This document shows, piece by piece, positions 7,673-16,474 of a DNA stretch of 54,809 nucleotides. The notes under the pieces were generated by a model that searched no databases, had not been told where the DNA came from, and saw only the letters and a list, made by a program, of their open reading frames with translations. Numbering within the stretch: the stretch's first letter is position 1; the number at the start of each line of letters is the position of its first letter. The stretch is from Aliivibrio_A kagoshimensis (lineage in GTDB: Bacteria; Pseudomonadota; Gammaproteobacteria; Enterobacterales; Vibrionaceae): the NCBI RefSeq assembly GCF_050337105.1, contig NZ_JAKJSQ010000023.1:1-54809 (forward strand). The letters run 5' to 3'. A program made the translations under genes and the position numbers.

Positions 7673-8044
7673 TCAATCTTGGTCATTATTTGGAATAGCC
7701 ACAATCTGAGAATCGTCTTCATAAATGATGAGACCAGGAAGATTAGATGATAACTCTGTAACTACGAAGCCACACGCTTCCACGTAAGGAATGATAGCGA
7801 TTACATGATCAATGATGTCAACCGCAGNATCCTTAAACCANCAGACACCTTTCAANCTTTCTGGCTNGTCAAAAANATCTGGGATAGTAAAAGAATCCAT
7901 TAACCATACTAGGTGACTATCAAGATCGATTTTGTCAGCATCTTTAAGCTGNTCCTCTCGACTAAGGCGGTACGCAACACCTAAAACGCCCTGATTAACG
8001 CCTGACTGTTTATTNATGTGNNCAACTACAAAGCGCTTGAACAT
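7673..8044 (-). CDS. Unknown small protein, sequence contains ambiguous bases
   Basis: A 123-aa open frame of unknown family. Nine N bases (7828, 7841, 7856, 7867, 7876, 7952, 8015, 8021, 8022) leave eight residues undetermined, but no frameshift or stop is forced. Visible parts are a mixed alpha/beta protein (GVLGVAYRLSRE, LKGVxWFKD, VIAIIPYVEACGFVV, NLPGLIIYEDDSQIVAIPN) with no signal peptide or membrane segment. It is a stand-alone gene between the kinase-like gene and the tRNA. The clustering of ambiguities, when only one other N occurs in the window, suggests a collapsed multi-copy gene or a mixed population. Confidence 0.55.
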   Translation of the reverse strand: MFKRFVVXHXNKQSGVNQGVLGVAYRLSREXQLKDADKIDLDSHLVWLMDSFTIPDXFDXPEXLKGVXWFKDXAVDIIDHVIAIIPYVEACGFVVTELSSNLPGLIIYEDDSQIVAIPNNDQD

Positions 8045-8203
8045 TGCTTATACATTCCTCGTGATTTAATGATAAAGAATCTACGTGTGACTGAATTCGG
8101 GTAGTTTACCCTTTCAAAAAACAAAACACAGATTACTTTCTAATCTAACTGCACTTTACTTGCTTAAAAAACTCGCAACTAAGTTCAAATCAATTCAGCT
8201 TTG

Positions 8204-8233
8204 TTGTTGGTTTTAAAATAAAAATGATAGAAT
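8204..8233 (+). promoter_or_regulatory. Promoter of tRNA-Arg
   Basis: TTGTTG at 8204-8209 and TAGAAT at 8228-8233 with an 18-nt spacer, ending 11 nt before the tRNA. The AT-rich spacer and short leader fit a stable-RNA promoter. The preceding stretch 8045-8203 holds nothing else I recognise beyond the probable promoter of the leftward unknown gene. Confidence 0.55.
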
Positions 8234-8244
8234 ATGAAATTCGT

Positions 8245-8321
8245 GTCCTTGTAGCTCAGCTGGATAGAGCATTTGCCTCCTAAGCGAAGGGTCGGGCGTT
8301 CGAATCGCCCCAGGGACACCA
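8245..8321 (+). tRNA. tRNA-Arg (anticodon CCT)
   Basis: A complete cloverleaf of 77 nt with encoded CCA. Acceptor arms GTCCTTG (8245-8251) and CAGGGAC (8311-8317) pair fully with one G-U. The D arm is GCTC/GAGC, the anticodon stem TTTGC/GCGAA encloses the loop CTCCTAA (anticodon CCT, reading AGG), and the T arm GGGCG/CGCCC encloses TTCGAAT. Discriminator A, then CCA at 8319-8321. It has its own promoter just upstream. Confidence 0.93.
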
Positions 8322-8357
8322 CCTTTTTTAGCTCAATATTCACAATTGCTTATATCA

Positions 8358-8407
8358 CTCCCCTCCTAAGGGGCAGGTCACAGGTTCGAATCCTGTCGGG
8401 AGCGCCA
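8358..8407 (+). pseudogene. 3' half of a second tRNA-Arg (CCT)
   Basis: Begins in the anticodon stem and runs to an encoded CCA (8405-8407). Loop CTCCTAA (8363-8369, anticodon CCT), then GGGGC, variable AGGTC, T arm ACAGG/CCTGT around TTCGAAT, and 3' acceptor strand CGGGAGC with discriminator G. No matching D arm or 5' acceptor strand exists upstream; the 36 bp between it and the intact tRNA are AT-rich. Its CCCCTCCTAAGGGG core resembles the argW-type tRNA-Arg that is a common integration target, and it differs from the intact copy outside the anticodon loop and T loop. Confidence 0.8.
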
Positions 8408-8415
8408 TATAAAAC

Positions 8416-8451
8416 AACGCCCTAACACACTCAGTGTGTTAGGGCGTTTTT
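8416..8451. terminator. Strong terminator shared by the tRNA locus and fabV
   Basis: Perfect 15-bp stem, arms 8416-8430 and 8434-8448, with a TCA loop and T tract on the plus strand. A shorter A/T run on the other side lets it serve fabV as well. Its place right after the tRNA remnant suggests it is the original end of the native tRNA transcript. Confidence 0.9.
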
Positions 8452-8466
8452 ATATCGAGTTAAGTG

Positions 8467-9669
8467 TTACGGTTTCAACTGACAAAGCGCATCAAAATCG
8501 ACATCGGCTTGGTAATCGACATTGGGTAAATCAAAGCCATTGAGTTGCATGAAATCATTTTTGTAACCTTGATAATCCCCTACGGTCATAAAATTATCCG
8601 GTGTGATCTGCTCGATCAGCTGGTCCACTTGCCGTTGAGTATCGTCTTCAAGTTCCCAGTCATCAATTCGAATTAAACGTTGTTCGTCAACACTTGGTGT
8701 CGACAAATTTCCGTACACACGTTGCGAGAAGAGCCTTTGCATCTGCTCAATACACCCTTCATGTGTACCGTTCGCTTTCATCACTTTATAGAGTGCCAAA
8801 ATGTAAGGAGAGAATGCGGGGATATAGACGCTCGCTTTGGTGACCAAGGCCTTGCAAACCGCGACATGAGCACTTCCACCACTCTTAGCCATTTGGTGAT
8901 TGAGCTCATCTGCAGTGGCATGCAGATGCATTTTGGCTTTTCCAAGTGTCCCTTGATGATAGATTGGATAGGTGCTTTTCGCGCCAATGTAGGAGTAGGC
9001 GAGCGTTTTACACCCTTTTCCAAGTACACCTGCATCTGAAAGAATCGCGATCCAGCTGGCCCAGTCTTCTCCGCCCATCACCTTTTCAGTGGCAACAGCC
9101 TCCTCTTCAGTGGCGCTGCCAACGGTCATCTGCTCCATGGTATCGGTTTCAATATTGATTGTTGGGCCAGTCACTGGGTTACCCAGTGTTTTAATTGCCG
9201 ATCGCCACAGTTCACCCGTTTCTGGATTCGGCCGAGCCCCAGTTGCCAAACTGTATACCACCAGATCCACCGAGCCACCAAACTCCGATTTAATGTAATC
9301 AATCACCTGTGCACGTGTCGTTTCTGAAAAAGCATCGCCAACAAAGTTCTTTGCAATTAAGCCCTGCTTTTCAGCCTCTTCACGGAAAAAGATGTTGTTA
9401 TACCAGCCCGCGGTTCCTACTCCCTTTTCACTGGGTCCACGTTCAAAAGAGACGCCAATGGTATCGGCAGCAGCGCCACCAAAAGCCAACGAGATACGTG
9501 ACGCTAATCCGAAGCCGGAAGAGGCTCCCAAAATGAGGACTTTTTTAGGTCCTTCAGTAATTGGGACTCCTTTTTCCACATATTCAATCTGATTTAATAT
9601 CGCTTGCTGGCAACCAATAGGATGTGCATTACGAGCAACTACCCCTTTGATAATAGGTTCAATGACCAT
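8467..9669 (-). CDS. fabV: FabV, trans-2-enoyl-ACP/CoA reductase (NADH)
   Basis: Enoyl reductase of the FabV/Ter type (400 aa), which reduces the trans-2 double bond of enoyl-ACP or crotonyl-CoA and is insensitive to triclosan in known cases. The nucleotide-binding loop LILGASSGFGLASR is at residues 45-58. The active-site pair Y237-x8-K246 (in YHQGTLGKAK) is intact, and the family N terminus MVIEPIIKG is present. It lies 44 nt downstream of a CoA-transferase gene on the same strand, so a role in C4 acyl-CoA reduction is plausible beside fatty-acid synthesis. Confidence 0.95.
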   Translation of the reverse strand: MVIEPIIKGVVARNAHPIGCQQAILNQIEYVEKGVPITEGPKKVLILGASSGFGLASRISLAFGGAAADTIGVSFERGPSEKGVGTAGWYNNIFFREEAEKQGLIAKNFVGDAFSETTRAQVIDYIKSEFGGSVDLVVYSLATGARPNPETGELWRSAIKTLGNPVTGPTINIETDTMEQMTVGSATEEEAVATEKVMGGEDWASWIAILSDAGVLGKGCKTLAYSYIGAKSTYPIYHQGTLGKAKMHLHATADELNHQMAKSGGSAHVAVCKALVTKASVYIPAFSPYILALYKVMKANGTHEGCIEQMQRLFSQRVYGNLSTPSVDEQRLIRIDDWELEDDTQRQVDQLIEQITPDNFMTVGDYQGYKNDFMQLNGFDLPNVDYQADVDFDALCQLKP

Positions 9670-9713
9670 GACTACTCCAAAAACTGAACGGATTGCAACT
9701 ACGCCACATGACG

Positions 9714-11273
9714 CTAGCGTGTTATCGATAATCCCATAAGCTTATCAATAAAGATACGCTCATCCATCAACGTCAGCTCTGAACTAATGAGGGGGGAGAA
9801 GTTCATCTGCTCAAGGATATCTTTGTGCAGATCGATGCCTGGCGCTATCTCGATTAACTCAAGCCCTTCGTCCGCCAACCGAAAGACGGCACGCTCAGTG
9901 ATATACAGAACAGGTTTGTTGTTCATTCTGGCAATATTCGCTGAGAAGGTTATCTGTCCAACCTCTTGGATGAGCTTTTTTACCTTTCCTTCATTGATGA
10001 TACGTAGCTCGCCATTGCCTGTTTCTATCTGCAAGTTTCCTGCGGTAAAAGTGCCACAAAAGAACACCTGTTTGGCATTTTGCGTGATATTAATAAAACC
10101 ACCGCAGCCTGCGATTTTATCGCCAAACTTTGATACATTAAGGTCACCATTTTGATTGCACTCAGCTAAGCCGAGAAAGGCTTGGTCGATGCCACCACCA
10201 TCATAGAAATCAAACATCTGATCTTGTGTGATCACTGCCTCGGGATAAGCAGCGGCTCCAAAACTCAATCCACCCGCTGGCGTTCCACCAATCGCACCGG
10301 GTTCAACAGTTGCAATCACTTGATCGGTGATCCCCTCTTCATCGGTAATACTGGCAATCACTTCAGGAGCACCAATACCGTAATTTAAAATAGCCCCTTG
10401 TTTGAGCTCCATGGCTGCACGACGAGCGATGATCTTCTTAGCATCTAACTCACGTGGCAACGACTTCTCTGACTGGCCATTTCCAGCCATGCAGTAGGCG
10501 GGGTTCATCTGTTCAGCGAAAGTCTGCATATGATCTTCCCCTTCAGCCACCACCACAGCGTTAACAAATATCCCTGGAATACGTACCTGTTGTGGCGGCA
10601 GTTCTCCTGCTTTTACGACTCTTTTTACTTGAACAATCACCGTACCACCCATATTGGTGACCAGCTGAGCTGCCGCTAAATTTTCTAAAAAAAGACACTC
10701 ATCTTCCATGGTAATGTTGCCATTTTCATCGGCAGTGGTTCCACGTAACAGAGCAACATTGGCATCAAGCCGGTTGTAAAAGAGGTATTCACGATCGTGT
10801 ATGTTGATCAGTGACACTCGATCCTCTGTAGTGACACGATTGATTTTCCCCCCTTCAACTCGAGGATCAACAAACGTGCCCAATCCGACATGAGAGAGGG
10901 TTCCTGGTTTGCCCGCAGCAGAATCACGTAGCAGCTGGGCAATCACCCCTTGAGGAAAGTTATAACCTTGAATTTGATTATCATTAGCCAATTTTTGTAA
11001 GTGTGGAATCAAGCCCCAGTGCCCACCCAACGCCATGCTGACCATACCTAAATGGGAGAGGTGGTTAATCGCTCTGTCTTTTCCATCACCTTGACCAGCG
11101 GTAAAGTAGATCTCCAAATTTTTGGGATGACCCGTTGCTAGAAAGCGTTCACCAATGGCTTGTTCGATAGCTTCAGGAACGACGGCACCAATGAATCCGC
11201 CTAGAATGACCCTATCTTCATCTTTGATTAAGTTGGCTGCTTGCTGTGCGGTGAGTTCATTCACTCTCATCAT
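9714..11273 (-). CDS. Acetate/acetoacetate CoA-transferase (YdiF type)
   Basis: Family I CoA transferase with both subunits fused in one chain (519 aa). The N-terminal alpha-type domain carries GGFIGAVVPEAI. The C-terminal beta-type domain carries the catalytic Glu in TVEPGAIGGTPAGG, followed by FDFYDGGGIDQAFLG. Such enzymes move CoA between acetyl-CoA and short-chain acids such as acetoacetate, butyrate or propionate. First gene of the unit with fabV; the LysR gene lies 189 nt upstream in the same direction and phaB/thiolase genes beyond it, pointing to short-chain acid activation. Confidence 0.88.
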   Translation of the reverse strand: MMRVNELTAQQAANLIKDEDRVILGGFIGAVVPEAIEQAIGERFLATGHPKNLEIYFTAGQGDGKDRAINHLSHLGMVSMALGGHWGLIPHLQKLANDNQIQGYNFPQGVIAQLLRDSAAGKPGTLSHVGLGTFVDPRVEGGKINRVTTEDRVSLINIHDREYLFYNRLDANVALLRGTTADENGNITMEDECLFLENLAAAQLVTNMGGTVIVQVKRVVKAGELPPQQVRIPGIFVNAVVVAEGEDHMQTFAEQMNPAYCMAGNGQSEKSLPRELDAKKIIARRAAMELKQGAILNYGIGAPEVIASITDEEGITDQVIATVEPGAIGGTPAGGLSFGAAAYPEAVITQDQMFDFYDGGGIDQAFLGLAECNQNGDLNVSKFGDKIAGCGGFINITQNAKQVFFCGTFTAGNLQIETGNGELRIINEGKVKKLIQEVGQITFSANIARMNNKPVLYITERAVFRLADEGLELIEIAPGIDLHKDILEQMNFSPLISSELTLMDERIFIDKLMGLSITR

Positions 11274-11462
11274 ATCATCCTTTAATCTTGATTTATTCCA
11301 GTCACCAACTGCCGTTCAGCAAATGCCACCTAGTGTAGAATTAAAGCTTACAATCTTGATATTGGTGAGAAAATAGGTGTTTAGCGGAAATATAATTTCA
11401 TTATTGGGATAATAATGAGAGTAACGTGCGTAGTAGGGATAAATGTTTCAGTCTATTGACCA

Positions 11463-12374
11463 TTACGTTGACTCTTGGCTGATCTCGTCAACACGTTTGA
11501 TCAGAAACTCTTTGAAGTTTACACATCGTATCGGCATCTGTTTTCTGGGTCTAAAGTAGAGGTTAAATTCAAACAGGCTATTACTGTAGTCATCAAGAAC
11601 TGGAATAAGTTGGCCATTTTCCAACTCTTGTTCAATAAGGTGAATAGGCAGATTCGCAATCCCCGCTCCGGTGAGAGCCACTGTCTTCAAAAATTCACTG
11701 TCCTCGACTTCTACGGTTTGCGCAATGTCTACCGTAGTAAACTCACCATCACGTTCAAATACCCACTTATTGCCCCCCACTAAGGTTGAGGCATACAAAC
11801 AGTTATGCTTTTTCAGATCTTCCGGTGTTTCTGGCGCAGAAAAGCGTTCGATGTAGAGCGGAGAGCAACACGCTTTTAATGGGGTCTTAAGCAGTGATCG
11901 TTTAACAAGCAAACTGTCTTTTTCCTGATAGCCCTGATAGGTCGCATTTGCTCTAATTGAAAAATCAAACTCCTCAATATGGTCAACATCATAAGCCGTT
12001 TCGACAATGCGGAATGAAACATAAGGGTATTGATTTAAATACTCACCAACAATACGGCTTAAAAAGTTTTTCGCAAACAAGGGAGTGCATGCAATTCGAA
12101 TCACCCCCCTATCATCGTTACCTAGGTTCTGTATTTCCGTTAAGATGTCATCAATCTCGTTGTTTACATGGTCAAAACGTGCAAACAAACGCTCCCCAGC
12201 TTGCGTAGTGACAACCTTTCGAGTCGATCGTTTTAATAGGCTGACTCCCATGTTTTCTTCTAACTCAATGATCCAGCGACTACCCGCTGAGGCGGATATA
12301 CCATATTTTGTCGCCGCAGCACTAAACGAACCAGTACGAACCACATGCATAAAGTAGACTATTTTATCGAGCAT
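11463..12374 (-). CDS. LysR-family transcriptional regulator
   Basis: LTTR of 303 aa. The N-terminal winged helix covers residues about 1-60, with the recognition-helix region TGSFSAAATKYGISASAGSRWI, followed by the substrate-binding domain. The start at 12374 (MLDKIVYF) matches the family N terminus; a TTG at 12395 would add seven residues. It is divergent from the phaB-thiolase pair across 227 nt and upstream of the CoA-transferase gene. The likely job is control of this acyl-CoA cluster in response to a pathway metabolite. Ligand unknown. Confidence 0.85.
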   Translation of the reverse strand: MLDKIVYFMHVVRTGSFSAAATKYGISASAGSRWIIELEENMGVSLLKRSTRKVVTTQAGERLFARFDHVNNEIDDILTEIQNLGNDDRGVIRIACTPLFAKNFLSRIVGEYLNQYPYVSFRIVETAYDVDHIEEFDFSIRANATYQGYQEKDSLLVKRSLLKTPLKACCSPLYIERFSAPETPEDLKKHNCLYASTLVGGNKWVFERDGEFTTVDIAQTVEVEDSEFLKTVALTGAGIANLPIHLIEQELENGQLIPVLDDYSNSLFEFNLYFRPRKQMPIRCVNFKEFLIKRVDEISQEST

Positions 12375-12601
12375 AAATACATCACATTGAGTCAAAAGAT
12401 CACTCTATGTTGAATACGTTACGTTTAAAAGCCGCAGAGCGGAATTGCGTTTGCTCCGTCACATTATCCCTTATCCTCACATTTATTACGTTAATTGCCC
12501 CATATATGAAATAGTGTTTTGACTCTTTAAGCCTAATCATTCTTAGCAACACCCCCTAATATAGCTGTCAACGCATCAAAACAGATAAGGAAGGGAGAAC
12601 T

Positions 12602-13336
12602 ATGCTGGCAAATAAAATATGTGTCGTAACCGGAGGAGCTCAAGGCATTGGGCGCTGTATCGTAGAAACATTTGCTATGCAAGGTGCCTTAAAAGTCTAT
12701 GCGTGTGATATGAACCACGAGGTGATGGTTGATCTAGAGTGCAAATACAGTAATGTTTGTGCTACACAACTGAATGTCTGCGATCGCGATGCCATTGCTG
12801 ATTTTGTTGCTGATCTTAAAGCACAACATGGCAACATTGACGTATTGGTTAACAATGCCGGTATCACTCGTGACAATCTACTCGATAGAATGAGTGAAGA
12901 CGATTGGGACATGGTAATGAATGTGAACCTTAAAGGTGTGTTCAATATGACTCAAGCCATCTCATCGGTGATGATTGAGCAAGGGGTTGGTTCAATTATT
13001 ACTATGTCTTCCGTTGTGGGTACGGATGGAAATATTGGACAAAGTAATTACGCAGCAACGAAAGGTGGTGTGATAGCAATGACCAAGGGCTGGGCGAAAG
13101 AGTTCTCTCGTAAAGGGGCTCAAGTTCGCGCTAACTGCGTAGCACCTGGTTTTATTGAAACACCGATGACCGTTGATTTACCAGAAAAAGTATTGACTTA
13201 TATGAAAACCAAAACGCCCTTAGGGCGTATGGGGAAACCTCAAGATATTGCTGAAGGTGTGCTATTTTTAGCCAGTGACAACGCATCATTCATTACGGGA
13301 CAAACTTTAAAAATTGATGGCGGTTTAGTCATTTAA
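12602..13336 (+). CDS. SDR acetoacetyl-CoA / 3-oxoacyl reductase (PhaB/FabG-like)
   Basis: Short-chain dehydrogenase of 244 aa. The NAD(P)-binding motif TGGAQGIG is at residues 10-17, NNAG at 84-87, and the catalytic set S137, Y150, K154 (SNYAATKGG) is complete. C-terminal FITGQTLKIDGG is typical. Paired with a thiolase gene 10 nt downstream, it most likely reduces acetoacetyl-CoA to (R)-3-hydroxybutyryl-CoA, or works in reverse; a generic FabG role is possible but less likely in this context. Good ribosome binding site AAGGAAGGGAG before the ATG. Confidence 0.83.
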   Translation: MLANKICVVTGGAQGIGRCIVETFAMQGALKVYACDMNHEVMVDLECKYSNVCATQLNVCDRDAIADFVADLKAQHGNIDVLVNNAGITRDNLLDRMSEDDWDMVMNVNLKGVFNMTQAISSVMIEQGVGSIITMSSVVGTDGNIGQSNYAATKGGVIAMTKGWAKEFSRKGAQVRANCVAPGFIETPMTVDLPEKVLTYMKTKTPLGRMGKPQDIAEGVLFLASDNASFITGQTLKIDGGLVI

Positions 13337-13346
13337 CGGAGACGAG

Positions 13347-14552
13347 ATGAGCAAAGTATATATTGTGGGTGCGAAACGCACAGCGCTAGGAAGTTTTGGT
13401 GGCACTTTAGCAACCGTTCCTGCTTATCAGCTTGGTGGTCAAGCAATAAAAGCAGCCATTGCACAGGCAAACATCAACACAGAGAATATCGATGAAGTCG
13501 TTGTCGGTAATGTCCTTAGTGCAGGCCAAGGAATGGGACCGGGTCGCCAAGCATCACGCTTTGCTGGGGTGCCAGATAGCGTCCCTGCTTACACCCTCAA
13601 TATGATTTGCGGCAGTGGCATGAAAACGGTCATCGAAGCGGCAACTAAAATCAAAGCCGGTGAGGCCAATTTAGTGGTGGCGGCTGGTATGGAAAACATG
13701 TCAGCAGCCCCCTACTTGATGAGTGCTAATAACCGTTTTGGTGCCAAGATGGGCGATCAGAAAATCTTGGACTCCATTATCAATGATGGACTTACCGATG
13801 TGTTTAATCAGTATCACATGGGGATCACGGCTGAAAACATTGCCAATCAATATAACATTAGCCGTGAAGCACAAGACACCTTTGCTCTTCGTAGCCAACA
13901 GCGCGCATGCTCTGCGGTTGAATCGGGTCGTTTTGATGATGAAATTACCCCTGTTGAGGTCACCATTCGCCGAAAATCACTCTCCTTTGCACGTGATGAG
14001 TACCCTCGCGTCGATGCATCGATGGAAAGCTTAGCAAAATTGCGTCCAGCGTTTGATCGTAATGGTTCTGTCACTGCAGGTAACGCCTCGGGCATTAACG
14101 ATGGTGGGGTTGCGTTTATTGTCGCGTCACAACAAGCAGTTGATAAATACCAGCTGCAACCTCTGGCTGAGATTATCAGCTGTGGTCAAGGTGGTCTTGA
14201 TCCCGCTTTCATGGGGTTAGGTCCTGTTTCTGCCATCAAGCAAGCGTTGCAGCGTGCTGATATGTCTCTTGAACAGATTGATCTTCTTGAGTTGAATGAA
14301 GCCTTTGCTGCTCAGGCTATTGGTGTTATGCATGGCCTTTCTGAACAGCATAATGTGTCACTGGATTGGTTTGATGATAAAACTAACCTTAACGGTGGTG
14401 CCATCGCCCTTGGACACCCTTTAGGTGCATCTGGTGGTCGAGTCTTGGCAACTCTGTTGTATGAGATGCAAAAACAACAGAGTGAGTATGGGTTAGCATC
14501 ACTGTGTATTGGTGGTGGCATGGGCACAGCTATGATCATTAAACGGGTCTAA
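13347..14552 (+). CDS. Acetyl-CoA C-acetyltransferase (thiolase)
   Basis: Biosynthetic-type thiolase (401 aa) that condenses two acetyl-CoA to acetoacetyl-CoA or cleaves it. The acylated Cys is residue 88 in NMICGSGMK, the His lies in GGAIALGHPLGASGGR and the second Cys in LCIGGGMG, so all catalytic residues are present. Second gene of a two-gene operon with the PhaB-like reductase. With the CoA transferase and FabV this gives most of a C4 acyl-CoA cycle. Confidence 0.92.
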   Translation: MSKVYIVGAKRTALGSFGGTLATVPAYQLGGQAIKAAIAQANINTENIDEVVVGNVLSAGQGMGPGRQASRFAGVPDSVPAYTLNMICGSGMKTVIEAATKIKAGEANLVVAAGMENMSAAPYLMSANNRFGAKMGDQKILDSIINDGLTDVFNQYHMGITAENIANQYNISREAQDTFALRSQQRACSAVESGRFDDEITPVEVTIRRKSLSFARDEYPRVDASMESLAKLRPAFDRNGSVTAGNASGINDGGVAFIVASQQAVDKYQLQPLAEIISCGQGGLDPAFMGLGPVSAIKQALQRADMSLEQIDLLELNEAFAAQAIGVMHGLSEQHNVSLDWFDDKTNLNGGAIALGHPLGASGGRVLATLLYEMQKQQSEYGLASLCIGGGMGTAMIIKRV

Positions 14553-14568
14553 CTAAATACCTCAAATA

Positions 14569-14602
14569 AAAAAGCCGTTCAATTTGCATTGAACGGCTTT
14601 TT
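14569..14602. terminator. Bidirectional terminator, thiolase / YfcC
   Basis: Perfect 14-bp stem (14569-14582 and 14589-14602) starting in five A and ending in five T, loop of 6 nt. It sits between the convergent thiolase and carrier genes and can act on both. Confidence 0.9.
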
Positions 14603-14624
14603 ATCAGAAGTGACAGTAACTAGA

Positions 14625-16160
14625 TTAGAAGTAAACGGTCACTAACAATGTTGTTGCAGCTAGCGAAGCCAGAATTGCCAGTAGAGGCAATACAAATCTA
14701 AGCCACTTATCAAAGGTGACATTAACCATCGCTAATGACGCCAGTACTAAGCCGGTTGGAGTGATGAACGCCATCAAACCCATACCATATTGATAAGAAC
14801 TTACGATGTTTTCACGTGGGATACCAACAACGTCTGCTAATGGTGCCATGATTGGCATCGATAGCACGGCTAAACCTGATGATGAAGGTACAAAGAATGA
14901 TACGCCGGCAAAAAGGAACATCATAACAACGATGAATACCCCTTTGTCCATGCCTTCAACCAGTGTTGCACTCATATGTAAAATCGAGTCACTGATCATA
15001 CCGCCATCCATCAGCACAGTAACACCACGTGCAATGGCAATGATCAACGCAACACCGAGTAGGTCATTGGCGCCTTGAATGAACTCACGTACAAATGCTT
15101 TCTCTGGAACTCTATCAACCAAACCGATAATAATCGCCGAGACAAAGAATAACGTCGTCATCTCTTCAAACCACCAGCCTAAGCTTGATACACCGTAAAC
15201 CATCACGAAGAAGGTTGCAGCGAATAGCGATAAGATAATCACATGTTTGCCATCCAATTTTTCGTTGGCTGCACTTTTGTCGATATTTTTTAGGAAACGT
15301 TCTTCAATCTCTTTTTTCTGACTATAAATCAACGAAGTGGTTGGATCATCTTTAACGCGTTTTGCATAACGCATGATGTATACCATGCAGACAATAGTAC
15401 CGACAATAAGCAGAGCCAGACGTGGCTCAAGGCCTAATGTCCAGTTAATACCCGCCGCATTTGAAGCAATAATCGTACTAAATGGGTTTACCGTCGAACA
15501 CATGGTGCCGACAGAAGAACCTAAGTAAATCGCCGCCAAACCAACCATGGCGTCATAACCGGCCGCAATAAAAATAGGTATCAATATAGGGTAAAATGCG
15601 ATGGTCTCTTCAGCCATACCAAAACTGGTACCGCCGAGTGCGATTAAAGCGGTAACAATAACGATCAGCCACTGTTCACGACCTGTCATAATGACAGACA
15701 AGCGATTAATACCCGCCCCAAATGCTCCTGAATAGTTAACGATGCCAATAAAGCCACCAATCACGAGCACGAAGAACACCACATCAATGGAGTCATACAT
15801 CCCTTTAATCGGTGCTTGGAAAAGATCCATTACGCCTTGTGGGTTCGATTCAACAGAGGTAAATGAGTTAGGGATCCCTACTGGTTTGTAGATGTCGCCG
15901 TTAACAAATTTATCTAAGTCCGCTTTAATACCCACTTGGTCTAGCGTCTCTTGTGTCGGCGGCATGGTTTTGGTGCTGCCATCGGCGTAGGTGATCATAA
16001 AACTGTCGCCTTCATAGGACAGCTTGTTATAGACACCTGCATCAACTACCCATGTTAATACTGCAACGAGCGCTGCAACACAAAATAACACGGTATACGC
16101 GGAAGGAAATGAAAGCTTCTTTTTATTCGGTGCAACTGCAGTTGTTCCATCATTACTCAT
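14625..16160 (-). CDS. YfcC-family membrane carrier
   Basis: Polytopic inner-membrane protein (511 aa) of the YfcC/DcuC-like ion transporter superfamily, with about twelve hydrophobic segments. The first TM is at residues 22-42, followed by a roughly 90-residue extracytoplasmic insert. Conserved stretches include GGTSFGMAEETIAFYPI and STVNPFSTIIASNAAGI in the middle and VPSSSGLAVLSMPIMAPL near the end, the paired re-entrant regions of the family. Substrates in this family are poorly known (amino acids, carboxylates). Its place beside CoA-transferase and thiolase genes suggests a short-chain acid, which is inference only. Confidence 0.8.
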   Translation of the reverse strand: MSNDGTTAVAPNKKKLSFPSAYTVLFCVAALVAVLTWVVDAGVYNKLSYEGDSFMITYADGSTKTMPPTQETLDQVGIKADLDKFVNGDIYKPVGIPNSFTSVESNPQGVMDLFQAPIKGMYDSIDVVFFVLVIGGFIGIVNYSGAFGAGINRLSVIMTGREQWLIVIVTALIALGGTSFGMAEETIAFYPILIPIFIAAGYDAMVGLAAIYLGSSVGTMCSTVNPFSTIIASNAAGINWTLGLEPRLALLIVGTIVCMVYIMRYAKRVKDDPTTSLIYSQKKEIEERFLKNIDKSAANEKLDGKHVIILSLFAATFFVMVYGVSSLGWWFEEMTTLFFVSAIIIGLVDRVPEKAFVREFIQGANDLLGVALIIAIARGVTVLMDGGMISDSILHMSATLVEGMDKGVFIVVMMFLFAGVSFFVPSSSGLAVLSMPIMAPLADVVGIPRENIVSSYQYGMGLMAFITPTGLVLASLAMVNVTFDKWLRFVLPLLAILASLAATTLLVTVYF

Positions 16161-16401
16161 AATTAACCTCTCTGTTAATCAATCTATTGGATTAAAACAT
16201 ATAGACCTAGTTTTAAAACCCGATTAATGAATAAAAGTCGAGCTTATAAACTGGATTGCTAGTACATATTTGGCATTTTATTGTAACAATGAATTAAAAA
16301 ACGGTTAAATATCACACTTAACTAATTGAGTGCGGGTTACCTATTAAATTTGGGACAATGGGCAACGTTTATTCAGCTGTTCAAATTACAAGCAACAAAA
16401 A
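16161..16401. other. Upstream region of the YfcC-family gene
   Basis: AT-rich non-coding stretch upstream of the carrier gene, completing a 314-bp gap with the terminator that follows. A near-palindrome CACTTAA-CTAA-TTGAGTG lies around 16315-16332 and could be an operator. No RNA gene or small ORF is convincing. Confidence 0.35.
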
Positions 16402-16420
16402 AGCCGCACTAAATGCGGCT
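16402..16420 (-). terminator. Terminator of dgkA
   Basis: Stem AGCCGCA (16402-16408) with TGCGGCT (16414-16420), followed on the minus strand by a run of six T. It lies 54 nt downstream of the dgkA stop. Confidence 0.8.
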
Positions 16421-16474
16421 TGTTTCTCATTTAATATGACAATAGACAGAAAGCCATATTAACAACGTATTGAG

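Noticed and set aside
8680..9039. 119-codon ORF antisense to fabV
   Set aside because: fabV is full length with catalytic residues on the minus strand; the antisense frame shows no family features.
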